Of a DNA stretch of 64,000 nt, positions 33,124-43,110 are shown one piece after another. Under the pieces are notes generated by a model. It had not been told where the DNA came from, made no database searches, and saw only the letters and a program-made list of their open reading frames with translations. The stretch is from Tetrapyrgos nigripes (taxonomy: Eukaryota; Basidiomycota; Agaricomycetes; Agaricales; Campanellaceae): contig JAACJM010000155.1 in NCBI GenBank assembly GCA_013368315.1, positions 1 to 64,000 on the forward strand, read 5' to 3'. A program made the translations under genes and the position numbers. How positions within the stretch are numbered: the first letter of the stretch is position 1; every line of letters starts with the position of its first letter.

Positions 33124-34759
33124 AGCAATATATGACTGGTAAGGGTTTTTGTACATTTTGAGTAGCGTACAAGGTGTACAACTGCAGACAATGTACTATG
33201 TGTGGTTGGGACTCGGTTGGAAGATCTATGACGTTGCTCGGTGATTAAGGCGTTGCTCAGGCATTAACGGTGATCGATTGATCACGGAGTTTGTATTTGG
33301 ATGTATGTATTCAAAAGCAAGTAGAACAAGATAAATTGGAGCATGTAACGTATGTAACGTCGGACCGGTGGGTTAGTTCAAGGTATATAAACTTAGATGT
33401 CCACTGTACATTGTACATTGTTCTACTATCGAATTTATCTTGGTTCTATTCTACAAACGCCTTGGGCCGAGCGCAATATCGAGATAAGCAGACTCTCATG
33501 ATATGCGGCCAAGATACAGAGGGAGGGATTTTTAAAGAAAGAGAGGGCCTAGGAATGCGAAACATTCACTGACGGCCTACATTTCATCCACTCACATTTT
33601 GAGTTTCACTGACACATAACTATGTCTGTCAAAACACGTAGGGCTAGTGACAAACGCGCAAACTCACTGTTTTCATCTCCGTCCTCTTCATTCAATTCAC
33701 TCGGAATACGGCGGCGTAGAGGTCCAGGGAGCAGCCACCGACTGCAATGGTCCCGGCCCGATAGAGCTGGAGGTTTGGTTGTTGGAATGATTGCACAGTT
33801 CAAGAAGCACAGGAAAACGCACCGTTGATGTCACACTGAACTACACTTTCCTGGCGCCTTAACCATACTGTTTTCACGCCAGACCGAGTAGGAAGAAGAT
33901 AAAAGACACTGGTCATCGGGTCGTTTGCGTGTTTGAGAGCATGTAGTACATCGTGTGAAGTGCTCGTCTGCGTGAACTAGCGACGGAAAGGCGGATAAGG
34001 AAGATCTCGGTCAGTTGCGAAGCCACGCTGAAGACAGAGCGCGTAAAACTTACAACGTCCATTACCCAGTTCCCACCTTTGTGCTGAGGTATGTCCAATG
34101 CGTCGGTATGGATTTCTAGGTGAGGAAAAGCTAGGAAAGCGGGCGAAGCAAAACCGTAGTCAGCGATGAAGGCAAGGCTGGAGCGAGAGTGCTAAATTCA
34201 CTATTTTCCCCCATTTTCCCATCATCGTCTAAGACCTTGCAATTTTCATCTGGCAGCTGTTCTACTAGCCACGGCCACGGCCACGGATCTACCGAGCAGC
34301 CAGAGCAACTCAAGGGTCTAGTAATAGCAGGAGAATTGAGGCCCAGTAGGTCGGGAAACGCGTCCAGGCAGCATGGACGCGCTATCGACGTGGAAGAGAC
34401 AGTGAAAAAGGTAACGCGTAGGCTCAGCTCGATAGGATGAACACGTTACATTGACGGACCGCCAAGCCATTTATGGACCGAAGATGAATCGATGAAAGCT
34501 GGGAATGTGACATGTACGCCGCCGAGCAAGCCAAAGACCAATTTGCGGCATCTGGAGACAGTTGGGCCTTGAACATATCAGTCAGATGATGGATGCATTG
34601 GCAGAGTCATAAATCTATTTAACGAAGTTAGCCAGCTCGCGTCGGTTTCGCCGTCGCTGATCTAAAGAAATACATATGAGTCATAAAGACATATTTAATT
34701 AGTATACACACCAAAGCTACGAATTTGCAAGTATGGAGATCTTACGACGTTTGCGTATT
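33124..34759. other. Intergenic, no firm gene
   Basis: Two small Ser/Arg-rich plus frames (33622-33828 from an ATG, and 34189-34440) show weak similarity to each other (NSLFS...S). They may be relics of a duplicated exon. Nothing else seen. Confidence 0.35.
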
Positions 34760-35445
34760 TCACCTCTCTGGCAGGCTCTTCAAAATTTCCTCTATTCCAG
34801 GCCTTGCGCCAGGTGTGCGCTTCCAGCATTGCTCCAGAAGCGCCCAGAGTTCATCATCCAACCCTCTTTTAATGACTCTAGCATTAGTTGGCTGGGGAGG
34901 GAAATCACGCTCCTTCTTGACGTCCACGACTTCTTGCCAGGGGAAATTCAATATCTGCGTAGGGTGGGGCATGAGTTAGAAGCTGTGGAAATTGAAGCAA
35001 TGTCAGTTGAATGAAGAACGGAAATTTTTGAGGAAATCTACGGACTCTAGGACTGTCATGGCCAACGAGTAGATATCCGATGCACGGGAAATCATCCCTT
35101 TCCCAGCATACACTTCTGGAGCAAACCACCGGTACAAATTGGCAGCAACGGTACTTTGAGTGAACGGTGTCTGTCACGTCATCTAACACCTATCCGAAAC
35201 GTTAAAGTTGAGTAGGAATGGGGCGAAGAGGAATCAAAGATGACTGACCTTCGATAAGCCGAAGTCGGTGATGCGAGGGTTACCCTGTGAATCAATCAAA
35301 ATGTTTGCCTGGATTTGCTGCCGCGTAAGAATGGTGTTGGTGAAAAGTTATAGAAAGCAACAAGTACCGCTCGGATGTCACCATGAACTATGAAAGGCTC
35401 CATCAAGCAATGCAGCACCCTGATTCCGTTGGCAATGGCTCGAAT
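34760..35445 (-). pseudogene. TKL-type kinase fragment
   Basis: Exons about 35368-35445, 35249-35308, 35046-35170 and 34760-34982. The reading includes IRAIANGIRVLH, FIVHGDIRA, ANILID...ITDFGLSK, WFAPEVYAGKGMISRASDIY and, at the C-lobe, LDDELWALLEQCWKRTPGARP. These are the catalytic loop (HGD), DFG, APE and final helices of an Agaricomycete TKL kinase. The whole N-lobe is missing, cut by the element at 35515. Splicing into the last exon gives a TAA, and one base appears inserted near 34957. Not functional as read. Confidence 0.8.
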
Positions 35446-35514
35446 CTATCATGACCCAAGTAAGGAATAGCACGGGGTACGCGGGAATTGCGGGAGGACG
35501 GGAACGGGGGAGGT

Positions 35515-35600
35515 CAAGGGGGTCCGAAAAATTTATTTTATTACACAACCTCGAAAAATTTTTTAAGGACCTTGAGCAGACCAACCGACCGACCGACCTT
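35515..35600 (+). repeat. Left TIR
   Basis: Starts CAAGGGGGTCCGAAAA and ends in three CCGA units. Confidence 0.75.
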
Positions 35601-36168
35601 CCGTAAAAGGCAGCTTATGTAATATACGCGTCATCAATTTCGCCTTCCTCGTTTCTGAGACCGACCTCTCTCTGCCTCGCAAACCTCGCACAGCCAGCCA
35701 GACAGCACAAACTCATCCAGCTGCACACATATACAATGGTACTATGATTTGGGAACGCAAAGGTGAGTTTCCTGACGCAAAAATGGCAGTAATAGTACTC
35801 ACCCATTTTGCTCGGTTGCTGCAACCAGCTGCAACGTCGGTCGACTTCTCTCCATCTTGGACAACCACCCCGCACACACACACAAAGATATCGCTACCTT
35901 CCATCACTCTGGGCCTTTTGGTACGCTGGGATTTCTCATCCAAGTCAATCATTACTGTTTTTTTTTCTGAGTACACTGATGGAGTGGACGGCCAGGCAAT
36001 GAGGATATTTGATTTTCCGTCTTACATGACCTATTCTCGCTGCCGCTGCCTATGATAGCTTACTTTACTTCATTTTGTTGCTCAAACTGTCAGAAAGGGA
36101 TGTAAAATTATTTTATACACACTATCCTGCTCTTCTCAACGTATACGAAGCCCAAAAATATTACGCAT

Positions 36169-36495
36169 CAAAAATTTTTTAGTGGCCTGCAGACCTCCAA
36201 CCGACCGACCCCGGAGTGTACCGGTCCACAGTATCCGAACCCCCTTGGGGGAGGCGGGAATGGGTGCGGGATACAAATTGGGAATTTGACCATATCCCGC
36301 CCCCGTAACATGGGATTCCCGTCCCCGCCAAGCGGGTCATAGCTGATCTGTCAAGCCAATGATGAGCCGAGAGCCGACTCAAATTCACTGTGAAACCAAT
36401 AAAGGTTGATACTCCAAGGGGGACCCGGGATTGCAGACCGGTACACTCCGGGGGTCGGTCAGTCGGGTCATTGAGGTCGTTAAAATTTTTTGGAA
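36169..36495. mobile_element. Nested short relative (MITE-like)
   Basis: AAAAATTTTTTAGTGGCC...CCGACCGACC...GGAGTGTACCGG is inverted against CCGGTACACTCCG...GGTCGGTC...TTAAAATTTTTT. The subterminal motif is the same as in the surrounding element. Confidence 0.55.
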
Positions 36496-36655
36496 GTGTG
36501 AAATTTTTTATGGTTTACAGGCTTGTATCAGTGTAATTATGGGTCCTTTTATAGTTCTTGACTTAGTTCTTGTCATCCAGAGCTGTCTTGGAAGGTGATT
36601 GAGCCATTTGGCGTACATCCAATGAGTTGGCCCTAGTGAACTGCAGGGATATCCC

Positions 36656-37125
36656 CCAGGTATTTTTGGGCGTACCGGTACCCCTACCCGCGAAAACCCT
36701 TACCCGTCAGAAGGGTACGAGTTTGTACCCCTGGCGGGTAACCCGTCAGTTCACAAGTATATATATATAATGTAACTATGTATCTAAATCCAACTACTCG
36801 CTATGGAATATTATTTTTTGAAGGTGGGATACATCAGTTTTGCTTTGTTCAAGCATTCAGCCACAGTGATCAAGGCTTTCCGGCGTGTGAACAGCGACAT
36901 GTCACTTACCCATATTTGGATGTCGTGGTGGCAAAATACTATTATTGAACTATGTACTAAAGAATTACACAGAACGTACTCAAAGTAGTGAATATATTGA
37001 GGTAAACTACGGGTACAAAATTTTGGATGGCAGGTACGGCGGGTCTGCCTTACGGGTAAGGGTCAGCACGGGTTTTGAAATCCATACCCGTACCCTTGGG
37101 ACCCCTACCCGCGACCCCCCATGAC
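36656..37125. repeat. TACCCG-rich repeat cluster
   Basis: Many TACCCG/CGGGTA motifs in both orientations at 36660-36755 and 37025-37125 flank an AT-rich core. Similar CCCGCGGG/GTACGGG motifs occur at 41465-41570. Such clusters often lie near hAT termini, but no TIR pair could be fixed. Confidence 0.4.
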
Positions 37126-37327
37126 CCCCCAAACCCCTGCTTCTCACTAGTTGGCCTGACACCCGCCACCTGAGTACCAATGTCTAGATACCCGTGTGGC
37201 CACCCCAGCGCATTAGGATTAGGGCTTCCCTGCGAGGGGCACAGCGCCGAGCCAAGGGTAAGCCAAAAATGGAAGGTCAGTATCACGTTGCACCTTCCAT
37301 ATATAGGCATACCTTCCCTATTTAGTA

Positions 37328-37412
37328 GGTATCGGTCGGTCGGTCGGGTCCCAGAGGCCGTTAAAAAATATTTCGACGTAGTGTACGAAATCAAACTTTT
37401 CGGTCCCCCTTG
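37328..37412 (-). repeat. Right TIR
   Basis: GGTCGGTCGGTCGGG...TTTTCGGTCCCCCTTG, the inverse of 35515-35600. Confidence 0.75.
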
Positions 37413-38846
37413 TGATACTCACCTTTTTCTCGGGTGTCGGTCACCCATCACCCAAAAACTGGTTTAACCTTGGTTTAATCTCACCCTGCCCTCACCCTCA
37501 GCTTCACCTTTTTGAAGTTTCAACTGTTGGTGAAGGTGAAAATCACCCTTCACCCTGCGTGCACCGGCATAGTCCGACCATCCAAATGTGTCACGATGAT
37601 GCAATATGGTCACGTTATGTTCGTTTTTTCTTCCTCAACCACAACCGTCGACACATACGTCCTAAGCCTGCTCACACTGGTCGTCACTACCATCGTCTCT
37701 GACTGCCAATTTATGTTCCTGGTATCTTACAATGACCTCAACGCTTCAAGTGTGTTCTCCTTGAGGCTGTTACAGCCCTTTTATCAACAGCCAGCTCTAT
37801 TCAATACGAAGTATTGCCAGTCGCTCCTCAACCAAACTCGAGATTTCTTGCAGTCTTTCTGGGCCCATGGACACTAGAGCTCACCTACATGAACTTCAAG
37901 ACTATCTCCCTCATTATCTCATCTCGATTGAACCAGCTCATGAGGTCTAACCTTTTATTTATGCTTCAGATCCCACTCCGAAGGTCATTATTATATGGGG
38001 TAGGAAACAGTAATAACTGGACCTGTTTACAGGATGACTGAGCTTGGTGAGTTGTTATAGTGAGCTTTTCTCACTCACAATTTACTAACCTCTTTGCCTA
38101 GTGACGAGCCTGCATGGTGATGGCGACGACAAGCCTCTGACACGCATCAAATGAAGCTCTATGATGTGGCCAAACCGGGTGCGTATTTTCCGCATGCCTG
38201 TCTACTTGTTGCTGAAATCTATGCATCATTGGTCCCTTTGCCCAGTCTTGGTGTGTCTCTTCACTTCGAAACATGCTTTTTGCTGACTTTTTTTTGCTGG
38301 ATCTTATCACATTACAGCTACATATTAGTCCCTCTTCCTCCCACCACTTTTTCCTATGCTGTTCTTTATTGCATCCTACATATGCCATCTGACTAGTGTA
38401 GCATACGCATGTCATTTGTATCTTCATACTTGCCAAAATGATCTTATTTCTGTGCAGCATAGTTGACTGGATGGGCAAGTGTGTAACAAAACCAAAGGTG
38501 AAAAGTGGTCACCCATTGCTCACCCCTTGAACGGTGCAGGGGTGACATGGATTATTTGCGGAAATATACGGGGTAAATGTCAACCTTATGTTGGGTCAAA
38601 ATCACCTATCGGTTTTATCCTGTGATCACCCACTAGGTGGTTGATACTCAACCGTTCTTCAGGTAATTCTCAACCAGCCATTGGTTTATCTGCTCGGGTG
38701 ACATTCACCCTTTCCTGGGCGCACAGTGAAAGCTGAACAACCAAGCGAGGCCAGAACTATACAGTTTTACTGGATATGAGCCTAGTACTTACTCAGTTGT
38801 AGTTTTTCGTCTCAACAAAAAAAAATTCTCCCCTAATCTCGTTGAA
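37413..38846. other. Decayed transposon DNA
   Basis: TCACCC/GGGTGA-rich tracts at 37420-37570 and 38495-38720 flank featureless DNA. Perhaps the body and ends of the hAT element whose transposase tail follows. No coding frame supported. Confidence 0.35.
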
Positions 38847-39122
38847 ATGGCTGAACTGCCAGCAACATCTACTGATGTTGAGCGGCATTTTAGTTGAGGC
38901 CGATTGTTGCTGCCATATGTACGCAACCGACTGAAGGCGCAAACAACGCGGTCATTGATGTGCCTGGGTCAATGGAGTCCACTTGGTATGATCCACGACA
39001 ATGATATTAAGGCCGTCGTTTTCTTAGACGAGATCCCACTTGAGGAGGGTGACGAGGATGGTGATATTGAGATGCCTGAAGGGTGGGATAGGATTGACTC
39101 GGACATAGAGGATGGTATATAG
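38847..39122 (+). pseudogene. hAT transposase C-terminal dimerisation region
   Basis: Reads LPATSTDVERHFS, stop, GRLLLPYVRNRLKAQTTRS, then LMCLGQWSPLG and an acidic tail. This is the hAT C-terminal dimerisation motif (ATS.DVER.FS.GR...RNRL). TGA at 38895-38897 sits where the family has Arg (CGA). The DDE core is not recognisable upstream. Confidence 0.85.
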
Positions 39123-39167
39123 GTAGTAGGTACATTTTTAATTTTTATAGCCTAGTCTCCCGTAGTA

Positions 39168-39200
39168 CAGTCGTGGACAAGCAAAATTGACAAATTTGTA
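39168..39200 (+). repeat. Left TIR of Tc1/mariner-like element
   Basis: Begins CAGTCGTGGACAAGCAAA, preceded by TA. Confidence 0.88.
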
Positions 39201-39412
39201 ATTGACGGATCGCCGCAGATCAGCTACATTTGAGGCCAAAATAAGAGCAGATTTGTACTCAGGGCACGGAAATACGTCGAAAAAAGCACTTTAGAAGTCT
39301 TTCCCACGGTTTTTTGGGAACGGCCAAATTTTTGGAAGATTTATACGATTTTGTAAGGGCAGAATTCAGCGTCAAAGTCTACCAGTCTAATTAACTACAG
39401 CATCTAAATGCA

Positions 39413-41126
39413 TCATAGCAGTGGCTGAGACCGCTCGATGACCCTTCTGCTTCCGAACAGCCCATTCTGCAGCATTTCCTGTGAGTCCAAGTCTATACGC
39501 GCGCTCATCCACCTCCAGGAACGGTTAATAAAGCGGCGAATGACATCAGTGGGGCAGGCGTCGAGGTGCTTGAAGACCGCTTCTTTGGCCTCCGCAAATG
39601 TGTTGTGTGGTTCTTCACAGTAACGGTATTTGGTCCACCCCCAGTACTAAGTAACAACAGATAAGTAAAAAGTATATAGAGTTTAATCAACAACTTACCA
39701 TTTCTATCGGGTTAAGCTCGCAATGAAACTTAGGGAGGAAGATACAAAGATGACCTTTGCAGGTGATCAGTTCCTCCAGCATCAAAATTTGATTAGCAAA
39801 GTCATCCTGTTTGCTGAGAAGGCGGGCCATGCAGTATCTATCATTTTCAAAAGGACAGATTGGCTTGCATTTGGCATGCATGCCCTCAACATCAAATCCA
39901 CGCTCCCTAAGAACTTGTTCCAGACCTTTGGGGGAGCCATCAGAAAGCGTCATTTTCTGAACCTGACCATGTTTTGATGTGTTGGGACTTGACTCCGGAA
40001 TAATGGTATCCTTCTGCTTTCGTTGCTTTCCGCCGTTGGATTTGTTCATCTCGAAAGCACGGAGAGCATCGGGTGCAAGAGAAGCATGTGCAGATGATTG
40101 ATCGAAAACGAATAAAGCAACACAGTCAGGATGCGCCTCTTCAAATATTGAAATGGCCTCCTCAATCTGCTCTAGAAGCTGCTTCGTGTCCCACCAATCA
40201 TCACCTGTGGAACCTGGATAAATGACACGACGAGCATCTCGAGTGATTTTTCCATTCTCGTCACGACAAACCAACCGACCAGTAACTTGATTAATGAAGT
40301 CTGAGATGTGAATCAGATGGCCGCGACCTTTCTTGCGCAACATAATTTGACCAATCTTAAGCCTGGAAGCATTTGGTGAGAATGACAGTTAAAATAAAAA
40401 GGAGAATACAAACCATATGGTCGCCTTGAAGTCGTTTACGTGGAAGCCACTTTCATCATGAAATTGTGCAATGATCTCCTTCTCTCCAGGCAGCAGGTTC
40501 GGCTCAACTCTCCGCACCTCTTCGCCTTCATACCGAGCCATGCGACGTTCCCATTTTAGCATCTCGGGAACGTTTAGACATGTTTTCGAATACAGGGCCT
40601 GTGTAATAAGAAGTGGGACGTTCTGTAACCAAGTTAATTACAAAACTAACGAAACGGAAAGTATCTTGTATGGCACACCTTTATGTTCTCTTTCTTGACG
40701 CTTTCTCTTCTTCATTAGGTTTGGAGGAATCCAGTCTTCATTGTAAATATCCGTGTCCATGGCTGCCGCATACTGAATCAGCTTTTCAGTCAGTCCAGGT
40801 GTCAAATAGTCTTCTTCAGTAAAATCATCCAATTCTAATGCTTCTGCTTCTTCATCATCTTCTTCATCAGAACCATCTCCTTCAAAGTCCTCTCCATCAG
40901 AATCCTCTCTCTTGGAGTCTCCCTCATACCCATAAAAGTAGGCAAAGCCAGTCAAGTCCTCTGGGAGCCAAGCACGGTCAAGAACCTCGTTTTCATCTGT
41001 CTTTTCGGGTGAGGGTGCCCTGCTTCTCCTTCCCTGATCGAGGTTTTCGCTTTTTGACTGATTCCGCAAGCCTGTAGTGTCTCGTTTGCGCTTGCGAGGA
41101 CGACCAAGGCGCTGTAGAGTGCGCAT
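39413..41126 (-). CDS. DDE transposase (Tc1/mariner-like), apparently intact
   Basis: Exons 40656-41126, 40414-40622, 39699-40362 and 39413-39646 (471+209+664+234 nt) join in phase to 525 residues with no stop. The N-terminus is basic (GRPRKRKRD, possible NLS or AT-hook), followed by an acidic region. The catalytic triad is visible: D about 213 in QFHDESGFH, D about 314 in FVFDQSSAHASLA, and E about 447 in CELNPIEM, followed after the last intron by YWGWTKYRY. It catalyses cut-and-paste transposition at TA sites, using the TIRs at 39168 and 41456. Intron 1 as modelled is only 33 nt (GTTTCG...TTACAG) and is the weakest junction. Confidence 0.8.
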
Positions 41127-41423
41127 AGTGTTTCAAAAGTTGGTTGGATTTCCTTATTCGGCTAGTGAAATTTGCGCTTACTAGTGACTCCACAGCCCTG
41201 CTTTTTTTCGGAATAATGATCAGCTCCTCAAACGGAGTCGATTCCGCATTTTTTCAGATTTTTCCGGGTTTTTTTGAGGAACGGCCAACTTTTTGGGATC
41301 AAAATTTCCCCCTTCAGTTTGAGAGAAATCAGCTTGATAGAGTACCATCTATTGGTGCCCTAGATACCATAAATACAGTAATCTATCGTTTTCGCTATTA
41401 ATTATGCCCAGGGAAAGTGGGCC

Positions 41424-41456
41424 GAAAATTTTGTCGTGTTTGCTTGTCCGCGACTG
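41424..41456 (-). repeat. Right TIR of Tc1/mariner-like element
   Basis: Ends TGCTTGTCCGCGACTG, followed by TA. Confidence 0.88.
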
Positions 41457-41458
41457 TA

Positions 41459-41951
41459 GTAGGTATTTCCCGCACCCCGCGGGTTCCAACCTCTTTTTGC
41501 GCTTCCCGTCAATATCCCCGCTCCCGCCAGCCCAGGAACGGGATTTCACGGGGTGTGGTACGGGTTTGAAAAATTTCCCCACGGGTCTCCTGTGCTGTTC
41601 CCTAGACCCAAGACCTTGAGAAACAAGGAAAAGAAGTAGCTCCCCAACTGTCACCCACCAGCTGCGCAGCTGTCTGTAGTTCACTTTCGCATCATTCTCT
41701 TTGACATAGGAGAGAGCACTTCCCTTCTCTTGCCACGGACTGACTATAAAGCTACAGTGAGACTCAGGTCAGTACATACTGATGGGAAATGGAAAAGAAG
41801 CCTTACGGATCGAAATCCATATCTTCTCCTAACGAAAATCCATAGAATGGCAGGATATATTTCCCTTGGTCTAGCTTCCATACCTGCTCCCAGTTATGAG
41901 CTTCACGTAAGAATTGCTACAGATCTAGTATGAGCACCACAGCCAAGCTAT
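41459..41951. other. Flank between Tc1-like and hAT-type elements
   Basis: CCCGCGGG/GGGAACGGGA-rich DNA, likely the remainder of the older element cut by the Tc1-like insertion. No gene. Confidence 0.35.
41944..41951 (+). repeat. 8-bp target site duplication, left
   Basis: CAAGCTAT. Confidence 0.9.
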
Positions 41952-42505
41952 TAGGGGTGCTCACCGTAGCCGTATATACAGGGGACACGGATGGTATGTA
42001 CGGTTATGACGCTGTACCGTATGGAGTCTCGGACAAAATTTAACGGTACGGCTACGGCAAGACCGTCAGCCATCTATGGGAATTGTCATATGGCAATACG
42101 GCCGTGGGTTATGGCTTTGCCACATGGCCAAGGCACGAACCCTAACCCCCTGATCTCTAGCTTATGTCTTTGGGTCTGGTTTGGACCACCCGAAAACACA
42201 TTTTCAAGCCATTTTTATATAAGTAGAGGTGATTAGCAGTGCCCATTTTTGCGTTTTCAGAACTCTCCGGACACTGATTGGCCAAGTTCTAGATGCCGTC
42301 ATCAGGGTTGGAGGCTTGAACTGTGCTCTCCTTCCTTCTCAGTGTTGGGCGTTGCGAATCACATCTACTGCCCCTCCTTTTGACCTAGAAAATCTCATTA
42401 TGTACATGCACATCTTTCTATTACCCTCATTGAACTGGCTAGTATTTCTTGTCCCTAACTGGTTCCAATGCATATCTAGCAGGTATGCGGTTCTTAATTG
42501 GTTTC

Positions 42506-42676
42506 TGTAAACGTGTTGTGACGTTACACAATCACATGATCGTTACAATACTATATATACTAGTCACATTACATCTTGTAACTTGATCTTTTTACTTTAT
42601 CTTCAATTACGACGTGTTCTAGATTCTTTCTCGTCTGATCCTCCTCTCGCTCATCTTTCGTGTTCCTGCTCGTACA
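42506..42676 (+). repeat. 5' LTR (Gypsy)
   Basis: 171 bp, TG...CA, with CTATATATAC as a TATA-like promoter element. Confidence 0.93.
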
Positions 42677-43110
42677 GCAGGTTCTCACTTTTTTTGAATC
42701 TATTTGTGTGTAGAGCTGCAAGGCGATGCACACGTCATCGGTAGAAAACATTGCGTGAGTACCGTGTTTTTTTTTACTTGACATTCCAGACACCCGCCCT
42801 TCTCATTTTCCTTCATTTCTCCGTCTCCTGCCTTCTTTCGTTCCCCACCTTTCTCTTCCTACTCCTTCTCCTCCTTTGACCTGCATCGGTCTGCAATCGC
42901 TCTTTCAAGGTTCCCTGTCGTTTTCCTACAACGCGTTTTAACAGTCTGTCTTCTGCCTTCTGTCAACTGTCTTCCCTTACCGCATTTTGAGTCGTCTTAT
43001 TGCGTACTGAGATTCGTCTTTTAAAACTGCGTATCGTTAACCGTCATTGTCACCGTCTTTAATTGTCTCTTGTCTTCGCCTCCAAATTGGCTTCATTATT
43101 GCCTAGAATC
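42677..43110 (+). other. Gypsy leader
   Basis: Starts GCAGGTTCTCAC, a plausible primer-binding region. CT-rich up to the gag ATG. Confidence 0.5.

Larger units (their letters stand above)
35515..37412. mobile_element. TIR element with (CCGA)n subterminal repeats, non-autonomous
   Basis: The first about 85 bp (CAAGGGGGTCCGAAAAATTT, then AATTTTTTAAGG, then ACCGACCGACCGACC) match the reverse complement of the last 85 bp ending CGGTCCCCCTTG at 37412. The body holds no transposase. A shorter related inverted pair is nested at 36169-36495. No clear target duplication. It interrupts the kinase remnant. The superfamily is undetermined. Confidence 0.75.
39166..41458. mobile_element. Complete Tc1/mariner-like element with TA target duplication
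   Basis: The element body 39168-41456 (2289 bp) is flanked by TA on both sides. The termini match in inverted orientation: CAGTCGTGGACAAGCAAA at the left and the reverse complement of TTTGCTTGTCCGCGACTG at the right. It contains one four-exon transposase gene on the minus strand. It lies just after a hAT tail and may have inserted into that older element. Confidence 0.9.

Noticed and set aside
35740..36060. 103-codon plus frame in the TIR element as transposase
   Set aside because: No DDE motifs or homology; short and overlapping other frames.
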